A stretch of 28,361 bases of DNA, taken from the NCBI GenBank assembly GCA_041308645.1, contig JBFZBC010000023.1, forward strand, positions 1 to 28,361, given 5' to 3'. The DNA comes from CAIJXO01 sp041308645 (lineage in GTDB: Bacteria > Patescibacteriota > Minisyncoccia > Phycocordibacterales > GWA1-40-21). Shown here one piece after another: positions 1 to 7,880 of this stretch. Position 1 is the stretch's first letter. Every line of letters begins with the position of its first letter. Position numbers and translations under genes: made by a program. The notes beneath the pieces were generated by a model. It was not told where the DNA came from, did no database searches, and saw nothing but the letters and a program-made list of their open reading frames with translations.

Positions 1-31
1 TTTTATCCTGCTGTGTATATATTGTAGCCAT
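1..31 (-). CDS. htpX: HtpX-like M48 metalloprotease, N-terminal fragment cut by the window edge
   Basis: Only the first ten codons are in the window, reading MATIYTQQDK from an ATG at 31-29. The call rests on two things: the resemblance of this N-terminus to HtpX/M48 proteases of Patescibacteria, and its position 15 nt downstream of lemA, a very common lemA-htpX pairing. HtpX is a membrane zinc protease that degrades damaged membrane proteins. The zinc motif HExxH would lie outside the window, so the call is an inference from context. No strong Shine-Dalgarno site precedes the ATG, which fits translational coupling to lemA. Confidence 0.55.
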   Translation of the reverse strand, partial: MATIYTQQDK

Positions 32-46
32 CTTACTTATGACTAT

Positions 47-601
47 TTAGAATTTCACTTCAACTGGCTCTTTAGCGGCCTCTTCATCAAGAGTAAAGAG
101 TTCCATTTTTGCAAAGTGAAAAGAATTAGCAATAATATTTGCTGGGAAAGATTCAACGGCAATATTTAGATCTCGAACATTACCGTTATAAAATCTTCTA
201 GATGATTGAATTTTATTTTCTGTATCAGATAATTCTGTCTGTAAACTCAAAAAGTTTTGATTAGCTTTAAGATCCGGATAAGCCTCAGCTAAAGCAAAAA
301 CAGATTTTAAAGCTCCAGTTAGCATATTCTCCGCTTGACTTTTATCAGCGATATTTGAGGCACCCATAGCAGCTGTCCTAGCTTGAGTAACTTTATCAAC
401 AGTTGAGCTCTCGTGAGTAGCATAACCTTTAACAGTATTAACCAAATTAGGAATCAGGTCATATCTTCTTTTTAATTGAATGTCGATATCTGACCAAGCT
501 TCTTTCGCCCGATTAATTAAAGTAATAAAACGATTATAATAAAATATAACCCAAATAGCCAAAACTACAACGATACTGATTAATACATAGATGATTGTCA
601 T
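47..601 (-). CDS. lemA: LemA family membrane-anchored protein
   Basis: The 184-residue product has one N-terminal membrane helix (about residues 4-22) followed by a long helical domain, the LemA arrangement. The family signature is visible at residues 45-60 (RRYDLIPNLVNTVKGY), and further conserved helices follow around the segment AQAENML-like/AEAYPDLKANQNF. The size is normal for LemA. The biochemical role of the family is unsettled; it is often encoded next to HtpX or TPM-domain proteins and is thought to act at the cell envelope. Here an HtpX-like start lies 15 nt downstream, so the two are probably one transcript. The ATG at 601 is preceded by A/T-rich sequence without a clear Shine-Dalgarno site. 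An extended -10 promoter lies about 50 bp upstream. Confidence 0.93.
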   Translation of the reverse strand: MTIIYVLISIVVVLAIWVIFYYNRFITLINRAKEAWSDIDIQLKRRYDLIPNLVNTVKGYATHESSTVDKVTQARTAAMGASNIADKSQAENMLTGALKSVFALAEAYPDLKANQNFLSLQTELSDTENKIQSSRRFYNGNVRDLNIAVESFPANIIANSFHFAKMELFTLDEEAAKEPVEVKF

Positions 602-649
602 TTTTTTATATATTTATTAATAAAATAAAGTCTATCCGACTTAACTTTA

Positions 650-677
650 ATTATACCACAATATATTTAATGGACAA
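650..677 (-). promoter_or_regulatory. Probable promoter of lemA
   Basis: On the minus strand TATAAT (655-650) is preceded by TGG, giving a full extended -10 (TGGTATAAT). A weak -35, TTGTCC, lies at 677-672 with a 16-bp spacer. It sits in the 124-bp divergent gap between lemA and secG. The call is from sequence match only. Confidence 0.5.
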
Positions 678-698
678 TACACTTTCTAATATTACTAT
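671..698 (+). promoter_or_regulatory. Possible promoter of the secG unit
   Basis: TGGACA (671-676) matches the -35 consensus at five of six bases. With a 16-bp spacer it leads to TACTAT (693-698), a weak -10. It overlaps the lemA promoter on the other strand, so the two directions could interfere. It also implies that translation does not start at the TTG at 699. Confidence 0.3.
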
Positions 699-725
699 TT
701 GCTTTCTAAACAGGAATCTGCTATT

Positions 726-971
726 ATGTTTGAAATGACTAGTTTAGTGGCTTTAATGCCTTACATTCAGATAGCTTTGTCTATATTACTTGTGGTGGCT
801 ATTCTTATACAAAAATCAGAAGCTGGAGTCGGTGGCTCTTTTGGCGGTAATGATAATTTTAGTTCTGGTTTTCATACACGTCGCGGTTTTGAACAAAAAT
901 TGTTTTACTTTACAATTACCCTAACTATTCTTTTTGTCATCACATCTATATTTACAATCATTATAAAATAG
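726..971 (+). CDS. secG: Preprotein translocase subunit SecG
   Basis: SecG is the small two-helix subunit of the SecYEG channel and assists SecA-driven export. The 81-residue product has helix 1 (PYIQIALSILLVVAILI), the conserved cytoplasmic segment with GVGGSFGG, and helix 2 (FTITLTILFVITSIFTIII), the standard SecG layout and length. I chose the ATG at 726 over the TTG at 699: an AGGA motif at 712-715 lies 10 nt upstream, and the TTG would overlap the predicted promoter. It is the first gene of a plus-strand run with an oligopeptide-binding protein and RNase J. SecA and SecY are encoded elsewhere in the window. The stop is TAG. Confidence 0.92.
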   Translation: MFEMTSLVALMPYIQIALSILLVVAILIQKSEAGVGGSFGGNDNFSSGFHTRRGFEQKLFYFTITLTILFVITSIFTIIIK

Positions 972-1033
972 TAATTTAATCTTAATAAAATCTACTTTTA
1001 AATCTTGCCTTGTTAAGTGCCCCTCTTTAATTT

Positions 1034-2791
1034 ATGTTAAATATAAAAAATATCTATAAAGCAAAGACTGATTATCTGGAAAAAATAGTTAGATCATTTG
1101 GCCCAACAGAGAAAATTCTGTTTATTCTTGTATCAATTACTCTAATATTATCCAGTTTATTTTTACTCAAACAAATAAACTCTTGTTTTACCACTGAAGT
1201 TCCAGCTCACGGTGGTTCATTTAGTGAAGGTCTAGTCGGTTCTCCTAGATTTATAAATCCCCTACTTGAATTATCAGATGCTGACCGTGATTTAACATAT
1301 TTAATATACTCTGGGCTAATGAGAGCAACCGCTGAAGGAAATTTAATACCAGATTTAGCTGAAAATTATTCTATCTCGGATGACGGCTTAAAATATACTT
1401 TTAAAATAAGAGATGATGCTTATTTCCATGATGGTACCAGAGTAACTGTTGATGATGTAGAATACACAATTAAAATGACTCAAGATACAACCCTTCGTAG
1501 TCCAAAAAGAAGTAACTGGTCTGGGGTAGTAGTAGAAAAAATGAGTGATACAGAAATAGCATTTACACTCAAACAACCTTATTCGCCCTTTTTAGAAAAT
1601 ACTACACTTGGTATATTACCAAAACATATTTGGGGTAATGCCACTAATGATGAATTCTCTTTTAGTTCCTATAATATCGAGCCTGTCGGTTCTGGGCCAT
1701 ATAAAATAAATAAGGTTAGGAAAAATAATCTTGGAATACCTACTTATTATGAACTACGTGCTTTTCGAGAATATACCTTAAAAGAACCTTTTATTACTAC
1801 TTTAAAATATAATTTCTTCTCAAATGAGAAAGATTTAATCGAGGCATATTCAGCTGGCATTATAGATAGTACAAACTCCTTATCACCACAAAACCTAGAT
1901 AGAATAAAAAATAAAAATAACTCTGTTTTTGAAGAAATTTCTCTCCCAAGAATTTTTGGGGTTTTCTTTAATCAAAATCAAGCTAAAGTTTTTCTAAATA
2001 AGGAGGTTCGGCAAGCTCTTGATATGACGGTTGATAAAAATAGAATTATTTCTGAAGTCCTTGGTGGTTATGGTGAAGAAGTTGATGGCCCTCTACCAAA
2101 CGGGATTATTTTAGACTCTAATACAGAAACACACCCTCCTTATAATCTAAGTCAAGCTATTACGAATGCTCAAGATATCTTAATTAAGAATAATTGGATT
2201 TTTAATGAAGAAAACAAGATTTGGGAAAAGAAAATTAGCAAAACTGAAACCCAAAAACTAGAATTCTCTATTTCAACCTCAAACGCAACAGACCTAAAAA
2301 AAGTAGCTGATATCTTAAAAGAAGATTGGACACTGTTAGGTGCTCATGTTGAAATTCAAACCTTTGATCCAAGTGATTTAAATCAAAGTATTATCAGCCA
2401 AGGAAAATATGACGCCTTACTTTTTGGCCAGATAGTCAATCGAAGTTTAGACCTTTTTGCTTTTTGGCACTCCTCCCAAAGAAACACTGGCTATAATGTT
2501 GCCATGTATACTAACAGTAAAGCTGATACCCTTCTAGAAGAAGCCAGACAAATCTCAAACAAGGATGAGAGATTAAAAAAATATGCTTTATTTGAAGAAG
2601 AAGTAAAAAAAGATATTCCTGCAATTTTTATTTATTCCCCAGAATTTATTTATATTTTACCTAAAAAAGTGCAGGGTTTTGAGTCTGGTCTTATTAATAA
2701 TCGATCTGAGAGATTTCAAGAAATACACAGATGGTATATTGAAAAAGATAAAATTTGGAATTTTTTGATTCCTAAAATTAGTATAGATTAA
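1034..2791 (+). CDS. Membrane-anchored peptide ABC transporter substrate-binding protein (SBP family 5)
   Basis: The product (585 residues) belongs to the oligopeptide/nickel-binding family 5 of extracellular solute-binding proteins (OppA/DppA type). A basic cytoplasmic N-terminus of about 26 residues and one membrane helix (about 27-46) precede the binding domain. The family pattern is clear at about residues 100-150 (PDLAENYSISDDG, then FHDGTRVTVDDVEYTI). The C-terminal lobe ends with the usual PAIFIYSPEFIYILPK segment. No lipobox is evident: Cys51 follows INS rather than a consensus, so anchoring is probably by the uncleaved helix. No permease or ATPase gene is adjacent; orphan binding proteins next to secG and RNase J are the only context. 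The substrate is presumably peptides, but this is inference. Confidence 0.85.
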   Translation: MLNIKNIYKAKTDYLEKIVRSFGPTEKILFILVSITLILSSLFLLKQINSCFTTEVPAHGGSFSEGLVGSPRFINPLLELSDADRDLTYLIYSGLMRATAEGNLIPDLAENYSISDDGLKYTFKIRDDAYFHDGTRVTVDDVEYTIKMTQDTTLRSPKRSNWSGVVVEKMSDTEIAFTLKQPYSPFLENTTLGILPKHIWGNATNDEFSFSSYNIEPVGSGPYKINKVRKNNLGIPTYYELRAFREYTLKEPFITTLKYNFFSNEKDLIEAYSAGIIDSTNSLSPQNLDRIKNKNNSVFEEISLPRIFGVFFNQNQAKVFLNKEVRQALDMTVDKNRIISEVLGGYGEEVDGPLPNGIILDSNTETHPPYNLSQAITNAQDILIKNNWIFNEENKIWEKKISKTETQKLEFSISTSNATDLKKVADILKEDWTLLGAHVEIQTFDPSDLNQSIISQGKYDALLFGQIVNRSLDLFAFWHSSQRNTGYNVAMYTNSKADTLLEEARQISNKDERLKKYALFEEEVKKDIPAIFIYSPEFIYILPKKVQGFESGLINNRSERFQEIHRWYIEKDKIWNFLIPKISID

Positions 2792-2798
2792 TAAAAAA

Positions 2799-4700
2799 AT
2801 GATTACAAATAATACAAATAACAATGAAAGGAGACGTTCTGCCCCTTTTCACGCTGATAGCTCTATCTTAAAAAATATTCCTAAAAATAATAATAATAGT
2901 GGACGCTTATCTTCAATGACGGTTCTTCAACATAATGCTAAAAGACATTTAAAAAACCAAAGAAGTGCCCCGCCCAAAAGACACACCCATAGTGTTCATA
3001 AAAAATTTGAAGATATAGTACCAAGTCTAAAGGAAAATACCATAAGAATTATTCCTTTGGGTGGAGTGGAGGAAGTTGGTAAAAATATGACCGCTATCGA
3101 GTACAAAAATGATATTATTGTTATTGATGCTGGTATTCAATTTAAGACTGAAGAGACACCGGGAATTGACTACATACTTCCAAATACTAAATATCTGGAA
3201 GAGAGAAAGGGTAAAATACGAGCTCTAGTGATAACCCATGGTCACCTTGATCACATTGGTGGTATTCCTTATTTAATTGAAAAACTAGGCAATCCCCCAA
3301 TATATACCCGTGAATTTGGAGCTTTACTTATTAAGAAAAGACAGACTGAATTTCCACATTTACCAGAATTAAATATTAAAATTGCTGGTAAAGATGATGG
3401 TTTTTTACCGATAACACCAGATCTAAAATTAAGATTTTTTGGTCTTACTCATTCTATTCCTGATTCCACAGGTATAGTGATAGAAACACCTTTTGGTGAT
3501 ATCGTAAACACCGGTGATGTCAGAGTCGAAAATGAAAATGGGGTTGTTTCCCTAAAGGAATTTGAACAATATAAATTCTTTAAAGATAGAAAGGTTTTGT
3601 TACTTACAATGGATTCTACTGGTATTGAAAAACCAGGCTGGACTATTTCTGAAAATCAGGTAATAAAAACCATTGATAAAATTGTGGCAGAAGTACCAGG
3701 ACGAATAATTATTGCCACTTTTGCCTCGCAGATAGAACGTATCCTTCACTTTATTAAAATGGCCCAAAAATATGGCAAGAAACTGGTAATTGAAGGTCGG
3801 AGCATGAAAAATAATGTTGAAGTAATTAAGTTTTTAAAACTTGCTGAAACTGAACATATTATACTGGTAGAAGATATTGTTGACTATCCTCCACACAAGT
3901 TAATGTTTTTAGCTACTGGTGCCCAAGGTGAGGAATTTGCTGCTCTTATGCGCATAGCTAATGGTAATCATAAGCAAATTAAATTAAACAAAACAGATAC
4001 AGTTATTCTCTCTTCTTCCGTTATTCCTGGTAATGAAAGAGCGATAGCAAGTCTTAAAGATAATCTATACCGTCATGATGCCAAAATCATAACTTATTAT
4101 GATACTGATGTTCACGCCGGTGGACACGGTAAAAGAGAAGAGTTAGCTTGGATTCAAAAACAAATTCCACACAAGTTTTTTATGCCCGTTCATGGCCATC
4201 ATTTTATGTTAAAAATGAGCGCAGAATTAGCAGTCACCCTTGGTATGAAGAGAGAAAATATTATTGTCCCAGATAATGGTAGTATTGTGGAAATAATCAA
4301 TGGTGAGAAAATAAATGTTATTAAAGAAAAAGCTCCATCTGGACTGGTTATGGTAGATGGTTTCTCAATCGGTGATGTACAGGAAGTAGTTATCCGTGAC
4401 AGACAAATGTTAGCTCAGGACGGTATGTTTGTAATCATTGCTAGTATAAATACGTCTACCTGTAAATTAAAAAAATCTCCGGATATTATTTCTAGAGGTT
4501 TTGTTTATCTTCGTGAGTCGCAGGAATTACTGACTGAAACAAGACATATTGTAAAGAAAACAATTGAAACCAATGCCTCTGGTATGAAGCCAATTGATTT
4601 TGAATATGTTAAAAGTTCAGTAACTGATGCTGTTAGTAAATATCTCTTTCAAAAGACGGCTAAGAAACCAATCGTGATTCCGGTGATTATTGGAGTCTAA
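2799..4700 (+). CDS. rnj: Ribonuclease J (metallo-beta-lactamase/beta-CASP RNase)
   Basis: RNase J is a zinc-dependent RNase with 5'-3' exonuclease and endonuclease activity, central to mRNA turnover and rRNA maturation in bacteria without RNase E. The 633-residue product shows the metallo-beta-lactamase core from about residue 82 (IRIIPLGGVEEVGKNM) and the zinc motif H147-G-H149-L-D151-H152. Later His/Asp ligands are LTHSIPDS and NTGDVR, the beta-CASP domain carries IIATFASQIERI, and the last active-site block is PVHGHHFML. The first 80 residues form an Asn-, Arg- and Pro-rich extension with two RSAP motifs; it looks disordered and may bind RNA or partners. The gene starts 7 nt after the upstream stop, so co-transcription with secG and the binding protein is likely. 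No terminator is obvious at the convergent end. Confidence 0.95.
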   Translation: MITNNTNNNERRRSAPFHADSSILKNIPKNNNNSGRLSSMTVLQHNAKRHLKNQRSAPPKRHTHSVHKKFEDIVPSLKENTIRIIPLGGVEEVGKNMTAIEYKNDIIVIDAGIQFKTEETPGIDYILPNTKYLEERKGKIRALVITHGHLDHIGGIPYLIEKLGNPPIYTREFGALLIKKRQTEFPHLPELNIKIAGKDDGFLPITPDLKLRFFGLTHSIPDSTGIVIETPFGDIVNTGDVRVENENGVVSLKEFEQYKFFKDRKVLLLTMDSTGIEKPGWTISENQVIKTIDKIVAEVPGRIIIATFASQIERILHFIKMAQKYGKKLVIEGRSMKNNVEVIKFLKLAETEHIILVEDIVDYPPHKLMFLATGAQGEEFAALMRIANGNHKQIKLNKTDTVILSSSVIPGNERAIASLKDNLYRHDAKIITYYDTDVHAGGHGKREELAWIQKQIPHKFFMPVHGHHFMLKMSAELAVTLGMKRENIIVPDNGSIVEIINGEKINVIKEKAPSGLVMVDGFSIGDVQEVVIRDRQMLAQDGMFVIIASINTSTCKLKKSPDIISRGFVYLRESQELLTETRHIVKKTIETNASGMKPIDFEYVKSSVTDAVSKYLFQKTAKKPIVIPVIIGV

Positions 4701-4735
4701 TGTTTATAAACAATTTACTAACCTAAATATAACTT

Positions 4736-5464
4736 TTATTCTCCAGAATTTGCTAAATCATCAATTGTTTTAGTAATATCACCACTCTCAAAAATAGTAG
4801 AACCAGAAATAAGTCTGGTGGCACCAGCACTGATTAGATCAGCGGCATTATCAAAGGATACTCCTCCATCTACACTTATGGGAATTTCTGGATAATTACC
4901 TCTTAAATCACTTATCTTCTCTAAAACTTGGTCATTAAATTCCTGACCTTGAAAACCCACATTATCTATACCCATAAACTGTACAAAATCAATAATGGAA
5001 TTACCATCTTCATCCACCATATCTAAAATCTTATAGACTTCTTCATTTGGTGTTTTAATATCTAAAGCAACTCCTATTTCCAAACCAAAAGCTTCTTCTT
5101 TAGCTGTACCATATTCCCCTCTCAGATCTTCAATTGTTTTTAATATATCTGGCGCGGATTCAATATGTAAAATTAATCTTTTGGCCCCAGCCATCACCCA
5201 ATTATGGACAACCTCTTCTGGTTTTCTTATCATCATGTCTACCTCAAAATCTAAGGAATCCCAAAAAGGGAAACCTTCATCTTCAGCTTTTATTCTAGCA
5301 AACTCCTCTATCCCCCCTTTAATATACGGCCAACTTTTACTAGGTACAAACTTACCATCACAAATATCTATCTGTACTAAAGGGACAAGTCCACTAACTT
5401 TGGCCATGTGGTCTCTCAAATCATCTAAATCGTTTGGTAATATTGCGGGTATTATTTCTATCAT
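4736..5464 (-). CDS. rpe: Ribulose-phosphate 3-epimerase-like TIM-barrel protein, with changed metal ligands
   Basis: The 242-residue TIM-barrel protein follows the Rpe pattern: IIPAIL start, QIDICDGKFVP (31-41), FEVDMMI (73-79), LHIES (99-103), MGIDNVGFQGQEF (164-176) and SVDGG (197-201). Rpe interconverts ribulose-5-phosphate and xylulose-5-phosphate in the pentose phosphate pathway. Both acid residues of the classic active site are kept (D33 and D199), but the two metal-binding histidines known from E. coli Rpe (H34, H67) are replaced by Q31 and D76. It may therefore bind metal differently or be a divergent paralogue. It closes a minus-strand run that also encodes RpiB, which supports a pentose-phosphate role. 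Its ATG directly abuts the stop of the GIY-YIG gene. Confidence 0.78.
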   Translation of the reverse strand: MIEIIPAILPNDLDDLRDHMAKVSGLVPLVQIDICDGKFVPSKSWPYIKGGIEEFARIKAEDEGFPFWDSLDFEVDMMIRKPEEVVHNWVMAGAKRLILHIESAPDILKTIEDLRGEYGTAKEEAFGLEIGVALDIKTPNEEVYKILDMVDEDGNSIIDFVQFMGIDNVGFQGQEFNDQVLEKISDLRGNYPEIPISVDGGVSFDNAADLISAGATRLISGSTIFESGDITKTIDDLANSGE

Positions 5465-5734
5465 TTACCCGTTAAAGTTTTTACTAATAAAAAAGTTAGC
5501 TAGGACCTTTTTGATGTAATTTCGACCGTATCTTGTTTTCATATATTTTTCTCTATTATAAGCATCGTGACTATTTATATATGCTTCATAATATATTAAC
5601 ACAAACGGAGTTCTTTTGGCAGTGGAGCTAACTTTTTTGGCATTATGCAATTTTAGTCTATCTTTAAGATCATTAGTACAACCAGTATATAAATCACTAT
5701 CTTTCTCGCTTAATAATACATAAACATATTGCAT
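5465..5734 (-). CDS. Small GIY-YIG domain protein (UPF0213/YhbQ type)
   Basis: The 89-residue product is a minimal GIY-YIG domain. The first strand YVYVLL (residues 3-8) and LYTGCTNDLKDRLKLHN (15-31) carry the GIY/YIG tyrosines, here YVY and LYTG, and the conserved arginine of DRL. The helix YEAYINSHDAYNREKYMKT supplies the Glu of the metal site (NREKYMK). Stand-alone proteins of this size are frequent in low-G+C Patescibacteria. They are presumed nucleases, sometimes annotated as UvrC-like, but their targets are not known. The gene lies 30 nt after rpiB and its stop is immediately followed by the rpe-like ATG, indicating coupled translation. Confidence 0.85.
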   Translation of the reverse strand: MQYVYVLLSEKDSDLYTGCTNDLKDRLKLHNAKKVSSTAKRTPFVLIYYEAYINSHDAYNREKYMKTRYGRNYIKKVLANFFISKNFNG

Positions 5735-5764
5735 AATGTGTTAGTAAAAATTTTCTCGGGTGAA

Positions 5765-6319
5765 TTAAAAATTTTTATTTAAACGAACTTCTCTTAAAAT
5801 CTTTTCCATCTTCTTAATACGCCTAATATGTTTATACTCACCAGAAAACGGGGTTGAAAGCCAAGTTTTTACCGCCTCTTTAGCCTCACTGGTAGTTAAA
5901 AACCTTGCCCCTAAAGAGAGAACATTGGCATCATTATGCTGACGAGATAATTTTATAATATTAGTTCCCTGGAATAATTTGTTACCATAAAAAACGATTG
6001 CCCGCACGTTTGGAAATTGATTTGCAACCATAGCCTCACCTTGGCCACTTCCACCAATAACAATCCCTTTTAAACCACTTGGGTGCAAAGAGACAGCTCT
6101 CCCGACTGGCGCCACAAAATCTGGATAATCATCAAATTCATCATACTTTTTGGCACCATGATCAATTACTTCATAATTAAGTTTCTTAAGATAATCCACC
6201 AAAGCTCCTTTCAAATAAAACCCAGCGTGATCTGATCCAATATGCACCAATCCTTTTGATTTATTTTTTGGCTTAACTTCATTCACCTTTACCTTTATTT
6301 TTTCTTTGGAAATAATCAT
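5765..6319 (-). CDS. rpiB: Ribose-5-phosphate isomerase B (RpiB/LacAB family)
   Basis: RpiB interconverts ribose-5-phosphate and ribulose-5-phosphate. The 184-residue product starts with a lysine-rich extension of about 22 residues, then the fold signature IGSDHAGFYLK (27-37), DDYPDF (63-68), IVIGGSGQGE (86-95) and RQHNDANVLSLGAR (126-139). The E. coli enzyme uses a Cys as general base in the GTG loop. Here that loop reads GGSGQGE, as in the mycobacterial type, where the Glu (here E95) is the base. It may also accept related aldose phosphates, as family members do. It is 18 nt downstream of gatB and in one run with the rpe-like gene, so the two steps around ribulose-5-phosphate are co-encoded. 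Confidence 0.9.
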   Translation of the reverse strand: MIISKEKIKVKVNEVKPKNKSKGLVHIGSDHAGFYLKGALVDYLKKLNYEVIDHGAKKYDEFDDYPDFVAPVGRAVSLHPSGLKGIVIGGSGQGEAMVANQFPNVRAIVFYGNKLFQGTNIIKLSRQHNDANVLSLGARFLTTSEAKEAVKTWLSTPFSGEYKHIRRIKKMEKILREVRLNKNF

Positions 6320-6337
6320 TTATTTAATAATACCTTA

Positions 6338-7822
6338 TTATGCTAATAACTTCAAAAAAACTTCTTTTAAAACTTGGGGATTGGCAGAACCTGAAGTTTC
6401 TTTCATACCCTGACCAACTAAAGACATTAAAGCAACTTCCTTTCCAGCTTTATAATCAGCCACTACTTTAGGATTATCGGTAACTATTTTCTCTGCAATC
6501 TTTTGTAATTCTCCCAAATCACTTTTTTGAAGTAAATCATTTTTCTCAGCAATCTCCATAGGTTTTCCACCCTGCTCAAACATAATTTTTAAAATATCCT
6601 TTGCTCCACGAGAAGAAATTTTTGCTTCAGCCGCCATTTTAATCAGACTAGCAAAATCTTTATCATTCAGAAGGCCGAGGGGATTTCTCGGAGCGATTAG
6701 GTCTTCCGTTAAGCGGAGAGAATTCCCTTCGGCCTTCTCGTGTCCGTTATTTATTAAACCAAGCAGATCAGAAATAATATAATTAGAAGCCAATTTTATT
6801 AGATTTTTGTCTCTCTTAAAATCTTCGCAGACTTTTTCAAAAAAAGTACTGATAATTCCTGGCCGAATAAAAATCTCCACGTCAACAGCTTTAATACCGT
6901 AATCTTTTTCATATCTTTCTCGTTTTTGCCACGGTAATTCTGGTAATTCCTTCTTCAAAATTTTTTCAGTAAATTCTTCAATCTCTGAAATCTTCATTTT
7001 TGGCAAATCTGGATCAGGAAAATATCTATAATCATGAGATTCCTCCTTTAGGCGCTGAGAAAATGTGTTTTGTTTATCTTCATTCCAACCTCTAGTTTCC
7101 TGTATTATCCTTCCCCCATCCTCAAGTATTTGGACTTGTCTATCTATTTCATAGGCCACGGCTTTCTCTACCGCTTTAAAGGAATTAATATTTTTTACTT
7201 CTACCTTTGTACCAAGTTTGTCAGTATTACTCACAGAAATATTAGCCTCTATTCTCATTTCCCCTTTTTCCATATTTGCCTCACCAACCATCAGATATTG
7301 TAAAAGCAATTGCAATTCTCTAGCAAAATCAGCGGTATCTTTACCATTATGAAGCTCTGGTTCAGTCACCAATTCCATTAATGGAACACCCGCACGGTTA
7401 AAATCTACCAGGCTATAATCTCCACTTTTATGAGAAGAACTAGCTGTATCCTCCTCTAAATGAACTCTGGTAATATTAATTCCATTTAATTTACCACCAA
7501 CAATTAACGGATGCTTATATTGACTAATCTGATAGCCTTTAGGGATATCTGGATAAAAATAATTCTTTCTGTCCCACTCTGTAAAATCAGCTAATTTGGA
7601 ACCCAAAGCCACACCCATTTTCAAGACATTTTTTACTGCCTGCTTATTTATCACTGGCAAAGTACCTGGCTGACCAGTGCAAACTGGACAAATATTTACA
7701 TTTGGCTTTTCCTGATCGGGATCATTTTTACAACCACAAAACATCTTGGTTTTTGTGTTCATCTCTGCATGTATTTCTAGCCCAATTGTTGCTTTATACT
7801 TACTTTTATTCTCTTCAATCAT
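6338..7822 (-). CDS. gatB: Aspartyl/glutamyl-tRNA(Asn/Gln) amidotransferase subunit B
   Basis: GatB is the kinase/tRNA-recognition subunit of the GatCAB complex, which amidates Glu-tRNA(Gln) and Asp-tRNA(Asn). The 494-residue product has the N-terminal cradle signature TIGLEIHAEMNTKTKMFC (12-29) and the zinc cysteines C29, C31, C45 and C48. Also visible are the conserved DRKNYFYPDIPKGYQISQ block and the C-terminal YqeY-like domain starting near the LASNYIISDLLGL region. The length is close to the family norm. No gatA or gatC is in the window. The only in-frame start is the ATG at 7822; an AAGGAGT repeat array lies 21 nt upstream, too far for ordinary Shine-Dalgarno spacing. Confidence 0.96.
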   Translation of the reverse strand: MIEENKSKYKATIGLEIHAEMNTKTKMFCGCKNDPDQEKPNVNICPVCTGQPGTLPVINKQAVKNVLKMGVALGSKLADFTEWDRKNYFYPDIPKGYQISQYKHPLIVGGKLNGINITRVHLEEDTASSSHKSGDYSLVDFNRAGVPLMELVTEPELHNGKDTADFARELQLLLQYLMVGEANMEKGEMRIEANISVSNTDKLGTKVEVKNINSFKAVEKAVAYEIDRQVQILEDGGRIIQETRGWNEDKQNTFSQRLKEESHDYRYFPDPDLPKMKISEIEEFTEKILKKELPELPWQKRERYEKDYGIKAVDVEIFIRPGIISTFFEKVCEDFKRDKNLIKLASNYIISDLLGLINNGHEKAEGNSLRLTEDLIAPRNPLGLLNDKDFASLIKMAAEAKISSRGAKDILKIMFEQGGKPMEIAEKNDLLQKSDLGELQKIAEKIVTDNPKVVADYKAGKEVALMSLVGQGMKETSGSANPQVLKEVFLKLLA

Positions 7823-7843
7823 AATTTTATTACTACTTACTAA

Positions 7844-7880
7844 TTACTCCTTACTCCTTACTCCTTACTCCTTACTCCTT
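7844..7880 (-). repeat. Tandem heptamer array (AAGGAGT)5 across the obg stop codon
   Basis: Five perfect copies of TTACTCC on the plus strand (AAGGAGT on the coding minus strand) run from 7844 to 7878 plus two bases. A degenerate TTACTACTTAC stretch follows toward gatB. The array encodes the last residues of Obg (R-S-K-E) and its TAA stop. Each unit equals a near-perfect Shine-Dalgarno core, but the nearest copy lies 21 nt before the gatB ATG. Three units contain TAA in all three frames, so copy-number changes would alter only the last few Obg residues. Confidence 0.9.

Noticed and set aside
699..725. TTG start giving a 90-residue SecG
   Set aside because: AGGA sits before ATG 726, and the extra residues are not part of SecG and overlap the promoter.
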